Shown here: positions 26,949 through 35,912 of the stretch, one piece after another | How positions within the stretch are numbered: the first letter of the stretch is position 1 | Layout: each line of letters starts with the position of its first letter | From: Stenotrophomonas geniculata ATCC 19374 = JCM 13324 | Lineage (GTDB): Bacteria; Pseudomonadota; Gammaproteobacteria; Xanthomonadales; Xanthomonadaceae | NCBI RefSeq assembly: GCF_001431625.1 | Contig: NZ_LLXT01000133.1 | Span: 1 to 50,095 of the forward strand | Length of the DNA stretch: 50,095 nucleotides | Direction: 5' to 3' | Position numbers and translations under genes: made by a program | The notes under the pieces: generated by a model | Told to the model about the DNA's origin: nothing | The model's database searches: none | The model's input: only the letters and a program-made list of their open reading frames with translations

Positions 26949-27446
26949 AAAGCGACAACACCCGATCCGGCCACAAGCAGGTGCAATTTGGGCCACGGCC
27001 AGCCCCACCCACAGCAAAAGGGGCGCCCCTTGCGAGGCGCCCCGGCGATGCTGTGGAAGGGAGCAGGGCCACCGGGCCCATCACTCACGGGCCACCTTGG
27101 GCCCACGGCCAGCGGCAATCCAGAGGCAGGTGCGACACGTTGTCGCCGGTTCAGTGCCGACGCCCGAACGGCGCCCCCCGTGGCCCCGGCGCTGCCCTAC
27201 AACCGTCATCGGCAGCGGTAACACTGCGTCCTGCACATGGGCGCAGCGGCCCGCAAGCGACAGCCCGCGCAGCCGCCAAGGCCCGCCGCAGGGCCGTCAA
27301 GGGCGCTTGCAAGCCCCTTGCGGACACTGGCCGGTTGCATCCATACGCCTGCGTAGCCAAGTGACGAAAGCCCTTGGTGCGCTACACTTTGCGGTCTAGA
27401 AATCTATACAACAGTCGCGCGCGTGCGTGCGGTTATGGGAGCGCTA
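26949..27446. other. Intergenic region between the PadR gene and aceE
   Basis: About 500 bp without a supported gene. It holds the minus-strand hairpin at 27016-27043 and should contain the aceE promoter near 27370-27410, where the composition becomes AT-richer (TACACTTTGCGG, AATCTATACAAC). Several GC-rich stem-loops are present but none is a recognised RNA. Confidence 0.5.
27016..27043 (-). terminator. Minus-strand terminator upstream of the PadR gene
   Basis: Read on the minus strand, GGGGCGCC ... GGCGCCCC (8-nt loop) is followed by TTTT. It would stop transcription entering the PadR gene from upstream. Confidence 0.55.
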
Positions 27447-30134
27447 ATGAACTGGTTGAACGAGGTGCTGAACAACGACCCGAATCCTGTGGAAACCCAG
27501 GAGTGGATCGAGTCGTTGAAGGCCGTTATTGATGTCGAGGGCTCCGAGCGCGCGCATCAGCTGCTGGAAGGCATGGTGGAACTGACCCGTCGTTCGGGCG
27601 CCTACCTGCCGTTCTCTCCCACCACCGAGTACGTCAATACCATCGAGCCGCAGCTCGAGGCCAAGAGCCCGGGCAATGCCGAGCTGGAATGGCGCATCCG
27701 TTCGATCATCCGCTGGAACGCGATGGCCACCGTGGTGCGCGCCAACCGCAAGCCGGGTGACCTGGGCGGCCACATCGCCTCGTTCGCCTCCGGCGCCACC
27801 CTGTACGACGTGGGCTTCAACCACTTCTGGCGCGCCCCGAGTGAAAACCACCCGGGCGACCTGCTGTTCATCCAGGGCCACAGCGCCCCGGGCATCTACG
27901 CGCGTTCCTTCCTGGAAGGCCGCATCAGCGAAGAGCAGCTGGACAAGTTCCGCATGGAAGTGGACGGCGGTGGCCTGTCCTCGTACCCGCACCCGTGGCT
28001 GATGCCGGACTACTGGCAGACCCCGACCGTGTCGATGGGCCTGGGCCCGCTGGCCGCCATCTACCAGGCGCAGTTCATGCGCTACCTGGAAAACCGTGGC
28101 CTGATCGAGAAGTCCGACCGCAAGGTGTGGTGCTTCATCGGCGACGGCGAGAGCGACGAGCCGGAAACCCTGGGTGCCATCGCCCTGGCCGGCCGTGAAG
28201 GCCTGGACAACCTGATCTTCGTGGTGAACTGCAACCTGCAGCGCCTGGACGGTCCGGTGCGCGGCAACGGCAAGATCATCCAGGAACTGGAAGGCGTGTT
28301 CCGTGGCGGCGGCTGGAACGTGATCAAGCTGCTGTGGGGCGGTTACTGGGATGCCCTGCTGGCCAAGGACACCAACGGCGTCCTGAAGAAGCTGATGATG
28401 GAAACCGTCGACGGCGAATACCAGAACTGCAAGGCCTTCGGCGGCGCGTATACCCGCGAGCATTTCTTCGGCAAGTACCCGGAAACCGCTGCGATGGTGG
28501 CCGGCCTGAGCGACGACGACATCTGGCGCCTGAACCGTGGTGGCCACGACCCGCACAAGGTGTACGCCGCCTACCACCAGGCCGTGAACACCAAGGGCAT
28601 GCCGACCGTCATCCTGGCCAAGACCGTGAAGGGTTACGGCATGGGCAGCGCCGGTGAGGCACTGAACCCGACCCACCAGACCAAGAAGCTGGACGACGAA
28701 GCGGTGCGCCACTTCCGCGACCGCTTCAACATTCCGGTGACCGACGCGCAGCTGGCCGACGGCCAGGTGCCGTTCTACCACCCGGGCCCGGATTCGCCGG
28801 AAGTGCAGTACCTGCAGGAACGCCGTGCCGCACTGGGCGGTTACCTGCCGCAGCGCCGCCGCAAGGCCGACAAGACCTTTGTGGCGCCGAAGCTGGAAGC
28901 GTACGAACGCCTGCTGAAGAGCAGCGGCGAGCGCAGCTACTCCACCACCATGGCCTTCGTGCAGAGCCTGAACATCACTCTGCGTGACAAGGAACTGGGC
29001 CCGCACATCGTGCCGATCGTGGCCGACGAAGCCCGCACCTTCGGTATGGAAGGCCTGTTCCGCCAGATCGGCATCTACGCGCCGTTCGGCCAGAAGTACA
29101 AGCCGGTCGATGCCGACCAGCTGATGTTCTACCGCGAAGACCAGAGCGGCCAGGTGCTGCAGCAGGGCATCAGCGAGCCGGGCGCGATCAGCTCGTGGAT
29201 GGCGGCCGGTACCAGCTACTCGGTCAGCAACGTGCCGATGCTGCCGTTCTACATCTACTACTCGATGTTCGGCTTCCAGCGCGTGGGCGACATCGCCTGG
29301 CAGGCCGCCGACATGCGTACCCGCGGCTTCCTGCTGGGTGGCACCGCCGGCCGCACCACGCTGAACGGTGAAGGCCTGCAGCACGAAGATGGCTTCAGCC
29401 ATCTGGTGGCCGGTGGCATCCCGAACGTACGCAGCTACGACCCGACCTTCGGCTTCGAAGTGACGGTGATCCTGCAGCACGGCACCAAGCGCATGATGGA
29501 AGACCAGGTGGACGAGTATTACTACGTCACCCTAATGAACGAGAACTACACCCACCCGGAAATGCCGGAAGGCGCGGCCGAAGGCATCGTCAAGGGCATG
29601 TACCTGCTGACCGACGCCGGCAAGCCGAAGAAGGGCGAGCTGCGCGTGCAGCTGCTGGGCTCGGGCACCATCCTGCGCGAAGCCATTGCCGCCGCCGAGC
29701 TGCTGGACAAGGACTTCGGCGTGACCGCTGACATCTGGAGCTGCCCGAGCTTCAACGAACTGCGCCGCGATGGTTTCGACGTGGAGCGTGCCAACCGCCT
29801 GCATCCGGAAGGTGAGCAGCGCAAGGCCTACGTGACCGAGCTGCTGGAAGGCCGCCAGGGCCCGGCGATTGCCGCCACCGACTATGTGCGTGCGTATGCG
29901 GACCAGATCCGTGCGTTCGTGCCGATGAGCTACACGGTGCTGGGTACGGATGGTTTCGGCCGCTCGGATACGCGTGCGAACCTGCGTAGGTTCTTCGAGG
30001 TTGACCGGTACTACATCGCGCATGCCGCGATTGCGGCGCTGGCGAAGGAAGGGAAGATGACCGCGAAGGATGTGGCCCGGGCGATCAAGCAGTACAAGAT
30101 TGATCCGGAGAAGGCTAATCCTGTTGGGGTTTGA
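27447..30134 (+). CDS. aceE: Pyruvate dehydrogenase E1 component, homodimeric type
   Basis: ATG 27447 with GGGAG five bases upstream gives 895 aa, normal for the homodimeric E1 of Gram-negative bacteria. It starts MNWLNEVLNNDP; the thiamine diphosphate motif runs from IGDGESDEPE to NCNLQRLDG (about 230-268), and FGRSDTRANLRRFFEVD is near the end. E1 decarboxylates pyruvate and passes the acetyl group to the E2 lipoyl domain. No aceF or lpd follows; instead foreign-looking DNA begins after its terminator. Confidence 0.97.
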   Translation: MNWLNEVLNNDPNPVETQEWIESLKAVIDVEGSERAHQLLEGMVELTRRSGAYLPFSPTTEYVNTIEPQLEAKSPGNAELEWRIRSIIRWNAMATVVRANRKPGDLGGHIASFASGATLYDVGFNHFWRAPSENHPGDLLFIQGHSAPGIYARSFLEGRISEEQLDKFRMEVDGGGLSSYPHPWLMPDYWQTPTVSMGLGPLAAIYQAQFMRYLENRGLIEKSDRKVWCFIGDGESDEPETLGAIALAGREGLDNLIFVVNCNLQRLDGPVRGNGKIIQELEGVFRGGGWNVIKLLWGGYWDALLAKDTNGVLKKLMMETVDGEYQNCKAFGGAYTREHFFGKYPETAAMVAGLSDDDIWRLNRGGHDPHKVYAAYHQAVNTKGMPTVILAKTVKGYGMGSAGEALNPTHQTKKLDDEAVRHFRDRFNIPVTDAQLADGQVPFYHPGPDSPEVQYLQERRAALGGYLPQRRRKADKTFVAPKLEAYERLLKSSGERSYSTTMAFVQSLNITLRDKELGPHIVPIVADEARTFGMEGLFRQIGIYAPFGQKYKPVDADQLMFYREDQSGQVLQQGISEPGAISSWMAAGTSYSVSNVPMLPFYIYYSMFGFQRVGDIAWQAADMRTRGFLLGGTAGRTTLNGEGLQHEDGFSHLVAGGIPNVRSYDPTFGFEVTVILQHGTKRMMEDQVDEYYYVTLMNENYTHPEMPEGAAEGIVKGMYLLTDAGKPKKGELRVQLLGSGTILREAIAAAELLDKDFGVTADIWSCPSFNELRRDGFDVERANRLHPEGEQRKAYVTELLEGRQGPAIAATDYVRAYADQIRAFVPMSYTVLGTDGFGRSDTRANLRRFFEVDRYYIAHAAIAALAKEGKMTAKDVARAIKQYKIDPEKANPVGV

Positions 30135-30154
30135 TTCCCACTGTGATTTAAGAG

Positions 30155-30181
30155 AGGCGGCCTTTGGGCCGCTTCTTCTTT
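30155..30181 (+). terminator. Intrinsic terminator after aceE
   Basis: AGGCGGCC-TTT-GGGCCGCT stem followed by TTCTTCTTT. The sequence becomes AT-rich immediately after it. Confidence 0.85.
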
Positions 30182-30284
30182 ATGCAAATTCATTTGCGTA
30201 TTGGGCCTTTCCCCAGACGTTTCACGTCGAAGGCATAGGTTCTTCCAATATTCTGCTTCAGAACGAACGGCGCTATTCCCACCA

Positions 30285-31400
30285 ATGGGCAACTTGAACG
30301 TTATTGATCTATTTTCCGGAGTTGGCGGGCTAAGCCTCGGCGCGGCCAGGGCTGGATTTCATGTCGCAGGAAGTGTCGAGATTGATCCAATTGCAGCCGA
30401 GTATCATGCACTAAATTTTCCGCAGACTCAGCATCTCTTGGAGGACGTGGGAAATATCAGTGGAGCTGAGTTGCTAAAAAGATGCAAGTTAAACCAAAGA
30501 GAGCTTTCCGGGTTGATCGGCGGGCCGCCTTGCCAAGGTTTTAGTCTGATTGGTAGGCGCGATGAGCTAGATCCTCGCAATCAGCTTTTCATGCATTTTT
30601 TCAGGCTGGTAGCTGAAACGCGGCCGGCCTTCTACGTGGCCGAGAATGTTCCTGGAATTCTCAACGGAGCAAGTGCTGACTTTGTGCGTCAGGCGTTAGG
30701 CCAGATTCCTTCAAATTACACTTTGCTTGCGCCCATTAAAATTAGGGCAAGCACATTTGGTGCACCAACGACTAGAACTCGTGTGTTCTTCATTGGCTTT
30801 GATCCGAAGAAAATTTCTGATTTGTCTGTGGAGTCATTTTCCCCTAGTTCGGAGTGGCAGGGAACGACAGTATCAGATGCGCTAAAAGGGCTTCCAAATG
30901 TTAGTGCGGATTGGCAGGAGGAGAGTCAAAGCTGGCGAAAGATAAAGCCAGTAACTTCTAGTCAATTTCATGAGCGCGCGAGGGGGGTGATCCCACCTGG
31001 CGTCGGTAACAGAGAGGCGGTGCTGCACTCTGCCAAAAACCTCGTTTCTGGCTTCCTTGGAACCCGACATTCTGACGAGACAGTCGCGCGATTCTCCAAA
31101 CTTAGACCAGGTGAGGTGGACAAGGTCTACAGGTCTCCTCGCTTAGATCCGAAGGGACTATGTCCAACGATCAGAGCGGGAACCAACTCTGATAAGGGAA
31201 GCTATCAGGCTGTTAGGCCCATTCACCCAAGGCATCCCCGAGTAATTTCGCCGCGTGAAGCGGCGAGACTACAGGGCTTTCCTGACTGGTTCTTGTTTCA
31301 TCCGACCAAGTGGCACTCATTCCGACAGATCGGGAATAGCGTGAGTCCGATTGTCGCTGAGAGAGTTCTTTCGGTAATCTTCAATGCCCTTAAGCGTTAA
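30285..31400 (+). CDS. DNA (cytosine-5) methyltransferase
   Basis: ATG 30285 gives 371 aa, directly before motif I (DLFSGVGGLSLG, residues 8-19). The catalytic cysteine is Cys83 in GGPPCQGFSLIG, followed by AENVPG (119-124), the TRTR motif VIII near 163-166, and motifs IX/X (ARLQGFP, RQIGNSVSP). All core motifs are intact, so it should be active; the target sequence cannot be read from it. It is convergent with a three-gene operon and overlaps its last gene by 11 bp. Lower G+C and rarer codons than the flanks indicate transfer as a unit. Confidence 0.95.
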   Translation: MGNLNVIDLFSGVGGLSLGAARAGFHVAGSVEIDPIAAEYHALNFPQTQHLLEDVGNISGAELLKRCKLNQRELSGLIGGPPCQGFSLIGRRDELDPRNQLFMHFFRLVAETRPAFYVAENVPGILNGASADFVRQALGQIPSNYTLLAPIKIRASTFGAPTTRTRVFFIGFDPKKISDLSVESFSPSSEWQGTTVSDALKGLPNVSADWQEESQSWRKIKPVTSSQFHERARGVIPPGVGNREAVLHSAKNLVSGFLGTRHSDETVARFSKLRPGEVDKVYRSPRLDPKGLCPTIRAGTNSDKGSYQAVRPIHPRHPRVISPREAARLQGFPDWFLFHPTKWHSFRQIGNSVSPIVAERVLSVIFNALKR

Positions 31401-32376
31401 TCCGGACGAACTCTGGATAGATGCGGTAGAAAGTTCCATATGACCGTACTGCTTTCTCCGTGATGCCGTCTGGGCCAATCGCATCTTTTAGAATATTTCT
31501 AGCCGCATCAACTGTTCCATTTGGTTGGAGTGATTCAAGTGCGAGGCGCTCTCTACTGGAGAGCGTAGGAAGGTCGATTTCGTGTGGATACTTCCAGTCA
31601 GTATTTGCAAAGGGCCAGTGGGCAATCCGGCTATCAATGGGGAATTCTTCAATTTTCAATTTTGAGGAGTCCAGAACGATTCCTGTTGCGGTTAGCATCG
31701 TGGTTCCGTCGGAATAGGTGAAGGCTGATAACGGTTGGACCACCAATGGGGAGTGGTTAGTGGCACGAATTGCGGCGAGTTTAAGTGCCTGCAGGAGAAT
31801 GGTTGGGTACTGATTCGCTCGAAAGTCGGAGTCCTTAATTGTAGTTGGACAATCTATCCCAGATCGATCAATAAACACTCTTCGCCGGAGAGCAACTAAT
31901 TCATCCTGCTTCAGGTTGCCGCTGTCCTCTCGAAGCGCAGATACCGACGCATTGAGGGTAACTCTAAAGATATCCCCGTGAGCGAGCTTGTTAACGAGAT
32001 TAAACGTGTCATCAAGCTGCTGCTTAAGCTCTCCGGGAGAAGTAAAGTCGAGCCATACGACCGATGGTGAGTCTGAGCTAAATTCAGATATGAAGGTTGA
32101 AGAGTCAGTTAGTTGGAAGCTGACGCAGCTGAGAGGGCAGTTGAAGCGTTGCCTGGCCTGAACGGTGGCATCTCGCTCAATGCATGTCATGTCCGAAATC
32201 CTGGTGGCAGCATGTATCGCCCGGAAATCCTCCATGAATGGGCCACCGAATCCATAATATTTGTAATCGGATATGTTGAAGGATGTTCTTCCAATCCGAT
32301 TGAGCAAATCCAGGAAGAGAGCTCTGTCAGCCGCCTTATTTGGCCGCAGATGATAGGCGATGTTCCCCCCACTCAT
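31390..32376 (-). CDS. Rossmann-like, methyltransferase-like partner protein of the defence operon
   Basis: ATG 32376 overlaps the TGA of the GHKL gene (ATGA), which fixes the start and implies coupling. The 328-aa product has a pattern like a class I methyltransferase core: YYGFGGPFMEDF (41-51) as a glycine-rich loop, TCIERDA (64-70) with an acidic strand end, TDSSTFI (90-96), and VVWLDFTSP (106-114). It lacks the NPPY and PCQ catalytic motifs of DNA methyltransferases. It might bind or modify a nucleotide or protein. I do not recognise a named family. The C-terminal half is unassigned. Confidence 0.8.
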   Translation of the reverse strand: MSGGNIAYHLRPNKAADRALFLDLLNRIGRTSFNISDYKYYGFGGPFMEDFRAIHAATRISDMTCIERDATVQARQRFNCPLSCVSFQLTDSSTFISEFSSDSPSVVWLDFTSPGELKQQLDDTFNLVNKLAHGDIFRVTLNASVSALREDSGNLKQDELVALRRRVFIDRSGIDCPTTIKDSDFRANQYPTILLQALKLAAIRATNHSPLVVQPLSAFTYSDGTTMLTATGIVLDSSKLKIEEFPIDSRIAHWPFANTDWKYPHEIDLPTLSSRERLALESLQPNGTVDAARNILKDAIGPDGITEKAVRSYGTFYRIYPEFVRINA

Positions 32377-33770
32377 TTGCTGAGTTCCCTCACGGCTCGA
32401 GAGAAGCACTCCTCCCCAACCTCGGATGGCTTCGCATCTGTCGTGCCGAAGTAGAGATCAGAAAGTGCTTCAATTTCTGACTTCGGCCTTGAGAATCTTA
32501 TCCACTGATCAGTGAATGATTCAGGTGCCGGTAATGCGGGCCTAAACTGCTCGCCGCCAATAGTCTTTCGAACGGTAGTAAACTTCAGGCTGCCGTTCTT
32601 CACAATTTCCTCAGGAAGCAAAAGCGACACGGACTCCGTCTGGGACTCGCGTTCCTTTCGTTCAGTAGGGCGCTTCTTCCATTTGTTAGTATAGTTTGTA
32701 AAGAGTTTAAGGCCGTCCCGCATGAAATCTTTTACTTGAAGATAAATTTCACTACTGGCGTCCACACCGCGTTTAGTTGTCGTCAGTGGAAGTTTGGATG
32801 GATCATTTGATCTAAATACAACCGTTCCTGCGATCGCAACAAACTGAGTGTGATAAGACGGAACGCCTGATTCTCCCCAGCCGGTAAGCCGAGACTTGTC
32901 GGCATGAAGAACCACACGGTCATTGCAGATAATTGTCCAACCAGCGCTCTCCGAAGAAGCCCGACCTTCCAGTTCCTGCTCTTCCTCTTCGTCGCTTAGG
33001 GAGTTTCTATAAAGCCCCACGGAAAGGTGGACGTCCACACCATCAGGCTGGCCCTCTCGCCTGTAGATGTATGGGGCGATGCTTTGACCTGAGTCATCGG
33101 GATTGTCTTCTAGAATTAGTTTGATCTTCCGTGAATCTGCTTCGACATCATTGATGAAGACCTTAAATCCCTTCTCAATGATGTACCCGTAGTAAGCCCG
33201 CACGGCCTCTCTGAACTCATTCAGAAACTCATCACGTGAAAAACTATTGGATATCGCTGGTCGAAGATTTCCAATGCGTATGGTGGTTCCGAACGACAAT
33301 TCCTCTGGGTTCGGAATTTCAACCATGTCGAAAGTCCAGGTGTCATCATCCAGCATCCATTCCGGAGTGATATCTACGTAGAATGATTTGTCCGATCTTT
33401 CGCTTTTAATTCGAGCTGAAGTTCCCATCTTGAAAATGGCTCGTTTCATTCCGATGCCGTAAAGACCCACAGTAGGTAGCTCTGCGTCTAGCTCCGCGTT
33501 CTTTCGTCCAAGACGAAATGCGCTTTCCTCTGCGATCTCGAAAGGTATTCCGCCGCAATTATCTTTGATGGTGAAGGAGTTTTCGTTAAACTCAATCCTG
33601 GCCCAATAGCCAGCGTACGGGATCGCCGGATCTTCTGGTTGAGTTGGAGATCGCATAACACCATCGACGCAATTGTCGAGAAGGTCCAATATAGCGTCCT
33701 TTAGTTCGATATCTCTAACGAGCATGTCGACGAAGAAACGCTTTGCCGGAAAGGCTTGTGCGGTGCTCAA
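32373..33770 (-). CDS. GHKL-type ATPase (MORC/MutL/Hsp90-like)
   Basis: A TTG at 33770 with GGGGA eight bases upstream is preferred; a GTG at 33818 is possible. The 465-aa protein has the Bergerat fold: N-box DLLDNCVD (29-36), the DNCGG loop (70-74) and the GLYGIGMKRA lid glycines (102-111), then an S5-like transducer region (about 200-350) and a charged C-terminal tail. MORC and paraMORC ATPases of this kind occur in prokaryotic restriction-modification gene clusters. Here it lies between an HNH nuclease and a methyltransferase-like gene, which supports a DNA-clamp or remodelling role. The usual N-box Glu is Asp. Confidence 0.88.
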   Translation of the reverse strand: MSTAQAFPAKRFFVDMLVRDIELKDAILDLLDNCVDGVMRSPTQPEDPAIPYAGYWARIEFNENSFTIKDNCGGIPFEIAEESAFRLGRKNAELDAELPTVGLYGIGMKRAIFKMGTSARIKSERSDKSFYVDITPEWMLDDDTWTFDMVEIPNPEELSFGTTIRIGNLRPAISNSFSRDEFLNEFREAVRAYYGYIIEKGFKVFINDVEADSRKIKLILEDNPDDSGQSIAPYIYRREGQPDGVDVHLSVGLYRNSLSDEEEEQELEGRASSESAGWTIICNDRVVLHADKSRLTGWGESGVPSYHTQFVAIAGTVVFRSNDPSKLPLTTTKRGVDASSEIYLQVKDFMRDGLKLFTNYTNKWKKRPTERKERESQTESVSLLLPEEIVKNGSLKFTTVRKTIGGEQFRPALPAPESFTDQWIRFSRPKSEIEALSDLYFGTTDAKPSEVGEECFSRAVRELSK

Positions 33771-33866
33771 TTTGGTCCCCTGTTGGACGGCTGAGCGGCC
33801 ATTCTGACATCTAGTCACAGTTGGTGGTGTAGGGGAATTCCTACAAGCCCATGCTGTTGTCAGTTT

Positions 33867-34799
33867 TTATGGCAATTCAAGGGGGGATTCATTGTCGAGA
33901 TTTTCTGATTTAAAGACCTTCTTACGGTGCCACTCCAGGTACCTACGATGAGGTCTCTCGTCCGGAAGTCGTGGCAGGCATACTCTTCCGTCATCGGGGA
34001 ACAGACTCGTCAAATGGAAAAGAGAGGCGCAGTTGCTACCCACGAGAATTCGATGATCTTCATCAATTGAAACGATGCCGGCGTCGAACATCCAATGGAC
34101 AGTTCCTGTTAATGCAATCCCGTTACTCACTGTATCTGGTCCATTTTTTGATACCGGCCGAATGTGCGCTGCCTCAACCTCAGGATTTCCAAGTCGATCA
34201 AGCAACATGAGTCCGGTGAATGCACAGCGGTTTCCATATGCATGGCGGACTCGCTTCCTAAATGAAGTGTCCCTTACGGCACGGCTCACTGTTGTAGTGG
34301 CGATCGCGCGTTTGACATCTCCCGGATAGTGAGCATCCGCATTATTGGTCCGGTCATCGGAATCAATCAGAGACAGCGAGCTCTTGAATCCAAGGTTGCA
34401 TATGGTGTGGAATTCGCAATCTGGTATGACTCTAACGGATTGCCCGAATGCTCCTTTGTTCGCAGATCCATCGGCCTTTCGAAGCGCAGATTCGAAGTAG
34501 TGCTCTTCATATTTGAAGGGAACCCGATGGTCGAACTCAATGTACTCCGCAAGATCGGCGAAATAGTAATTCGCTGCAGTGGGGTCTGGACGAATGCGTA
34601 CAACGCGCGCGAGAGCAACATAGGCTTGAGCTCCTCCGGAGCTGCTTGGGCCGCTATTTCGCCGGGGCTCATAGAAAATGACCCAGTCACCTATAGTCTC
34701 TTGCACCCGGGCAAGCAAGTTCTTTGAGAAGTGATACCACTGCTCCTTGAGATCCCGATATGGAGATATCTCGGAAGAAGTGAAAATTGCCTTGGCCAC
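33867..34799 (-). CDS. HNH endonuclease with N-terminal PUA/EVE-like region
   Basis: GTG 34799 follows AGGAGG. The 310-aa protein has a C-terminal HNH_2-type domain (about 180-260): Cys192, EAAHIRP with His212, SNGIAL with Asn226, and His235 in TVHWMFDAG. Residues about 30-105 (GDWVIFYEPRR, YVALARVVRIR, YYFADLAEYIEFD) resemble a PUA/EVE-like barrel, which in other nucleases reads modified bases; this assignment is tentative. It is the first gene of the minus-strand operon, 96 bp before the ATPase gene, and is the likely cutting subunit. Confidence 0.88.
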   Translation of the reverse strand: MAKAIFTSSEISPYRDLKEQWYHFSKNLLARVQETIGDWVIFYEPRRNSGPSSSGGAQAYVALARVVRIRPDPTAANYYFADLAEYIEFDHRVPFKYEEHYFESALRKADGSANKGAFGQSVRVIPDCEFHTICNLGFKSSLSLIDSDDRTNNADAHYPGDVKRAIATTTVSRAVRDTSFRKRVRHAYGNRCAFTGLMLLDRLGNPEVEAAHIRPVSKNGPDTVSNGIALTGTVHWMFDAGIVSIDEDHRILVGSNCASLFHLTSLFPDDGRVCLPRLPDERPHRRYLEWHRKKVFKSENLDNESPLELP

Positions 34800-35912
34800 A
34801 TGCCCTCCTGTTGGATGGCAAGGCTAGCAGGCCTGTTGCGACATATGAAGTCATGATTGGCACCGGCTCGGTTGATTCGTACCACGCCAGTAGTGATGCT
34901 CAGGGATCATCTGTGCGAAGAACGCGGGGGGCGCCGTAAGTGGTAGCGTGTTGAACGACTACTACATTCAGCAATGAACCGGTCTGCATAGCGGTTCGCG
35001 GCGCATGTCTAGGTGACAATCCAGTTCCGGCATAATCTCTAAATGCGGGGATGGCGCCGGGAGAAGAAAGGACCGATTTCTGGGTTGAGTGCCCCGAGCA
35101 AACCTATGGACTTACTGCTCGGATGTCGCATGGTCTTCCTCGGAACGGGACACCCTTGCTCACAGCGTCCCGGGTGAGTATTCCCGGCACGCGGGTGCTG
35201 CCTGGTACGCGGCGAGCCACAAGTGAAGGATTTAGGATGAAGGGGCTTTGCTGCTTCGCGCTTCACGCAGGAAGAGCCCGGCTAAACCACAGCCGGCAGC
35301 GAAGTCGACATTGGCTGAGCGTCGATCTGCTATCGCGCGTGTACGCAACGGTGCTCAGTGACGTGTAGCCGCGGTTGCTAAGTATAGAAGCAGGATGTAG
35401 ATCATGGATGACAAGCGCATGGCTGCCAACTAGGGAGCTCACGTGTGGTGCAGGTACCCTGGATGTACTTCGCGCACCAGTCAGTCAACTTCTCCGACGT
35501 TGCAAAGGAGACTTCGAGCGAGGCGCCTTGGACATGCAGGCCTTCAGGTCAATGCTTAGAACCCGCGCTGGTGAATCTCTCACCATCGGGAATGACTCGA
35601 CCTGACGCATCAGCTCGAAGATGCGACCTCGGAAGCTACCAGCGCCTAGCTTCATCCACTAGACGCGTAGTTTCTTCAGATGAGGTCACAATCTCAAACT
35701 CGGAGACCGGGGCTAAGTCACAAGCTCAGGCCCAGCCTTGGGTAGATGAAGGTGACGAGTGATGCGTCTATCAGCGCTGCCACGAGAGCAATGATGTGTC
35801 GCGGACACTTGTGGGAGGCCCTGCAGCTCTATGCTGTAAGGGAACGATCGATGATCGCACAAGCTCGTCAGCGGGCCTCACAAGTTGCTCCTAAATCTGT
35901 GATCGTCGCGTT
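34800..35912. other. 1.1-kb region without a recognisable gene
   Basis: No open frame here has both a ribosome binding site and protein-like composition. Short frames at 35051-35368 and 35445-35762 have no family resemblance and frequent neighbouring-frame stops. Base composition is intermediate between the low-GC island and the core genome. It may be decayed sequence at the island edge and should include the promoter of the HNH-led operon just above 34811. Confidence 0.5.

Noticed and set aside
27444..29480. 678-codon minus-strand open frame
   Set aside because: Antisense shadow of aceE; high-GC codon bias opens the opposite strand. The translation is rich in His, Val and Gln with no domain.
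30011..30292. Minus-strand 93-codon frame at the aceE 3' end
   Set aside because: Overlaps the aceE end and terminator antisense, with no ribosome binding site or recognisable features.
30285..34799. Prophage or insertion-sequence origin of the low-GC block
   Set aside because: No integrase, transposase, terminal repeats or structural phage genes are visible in the block.
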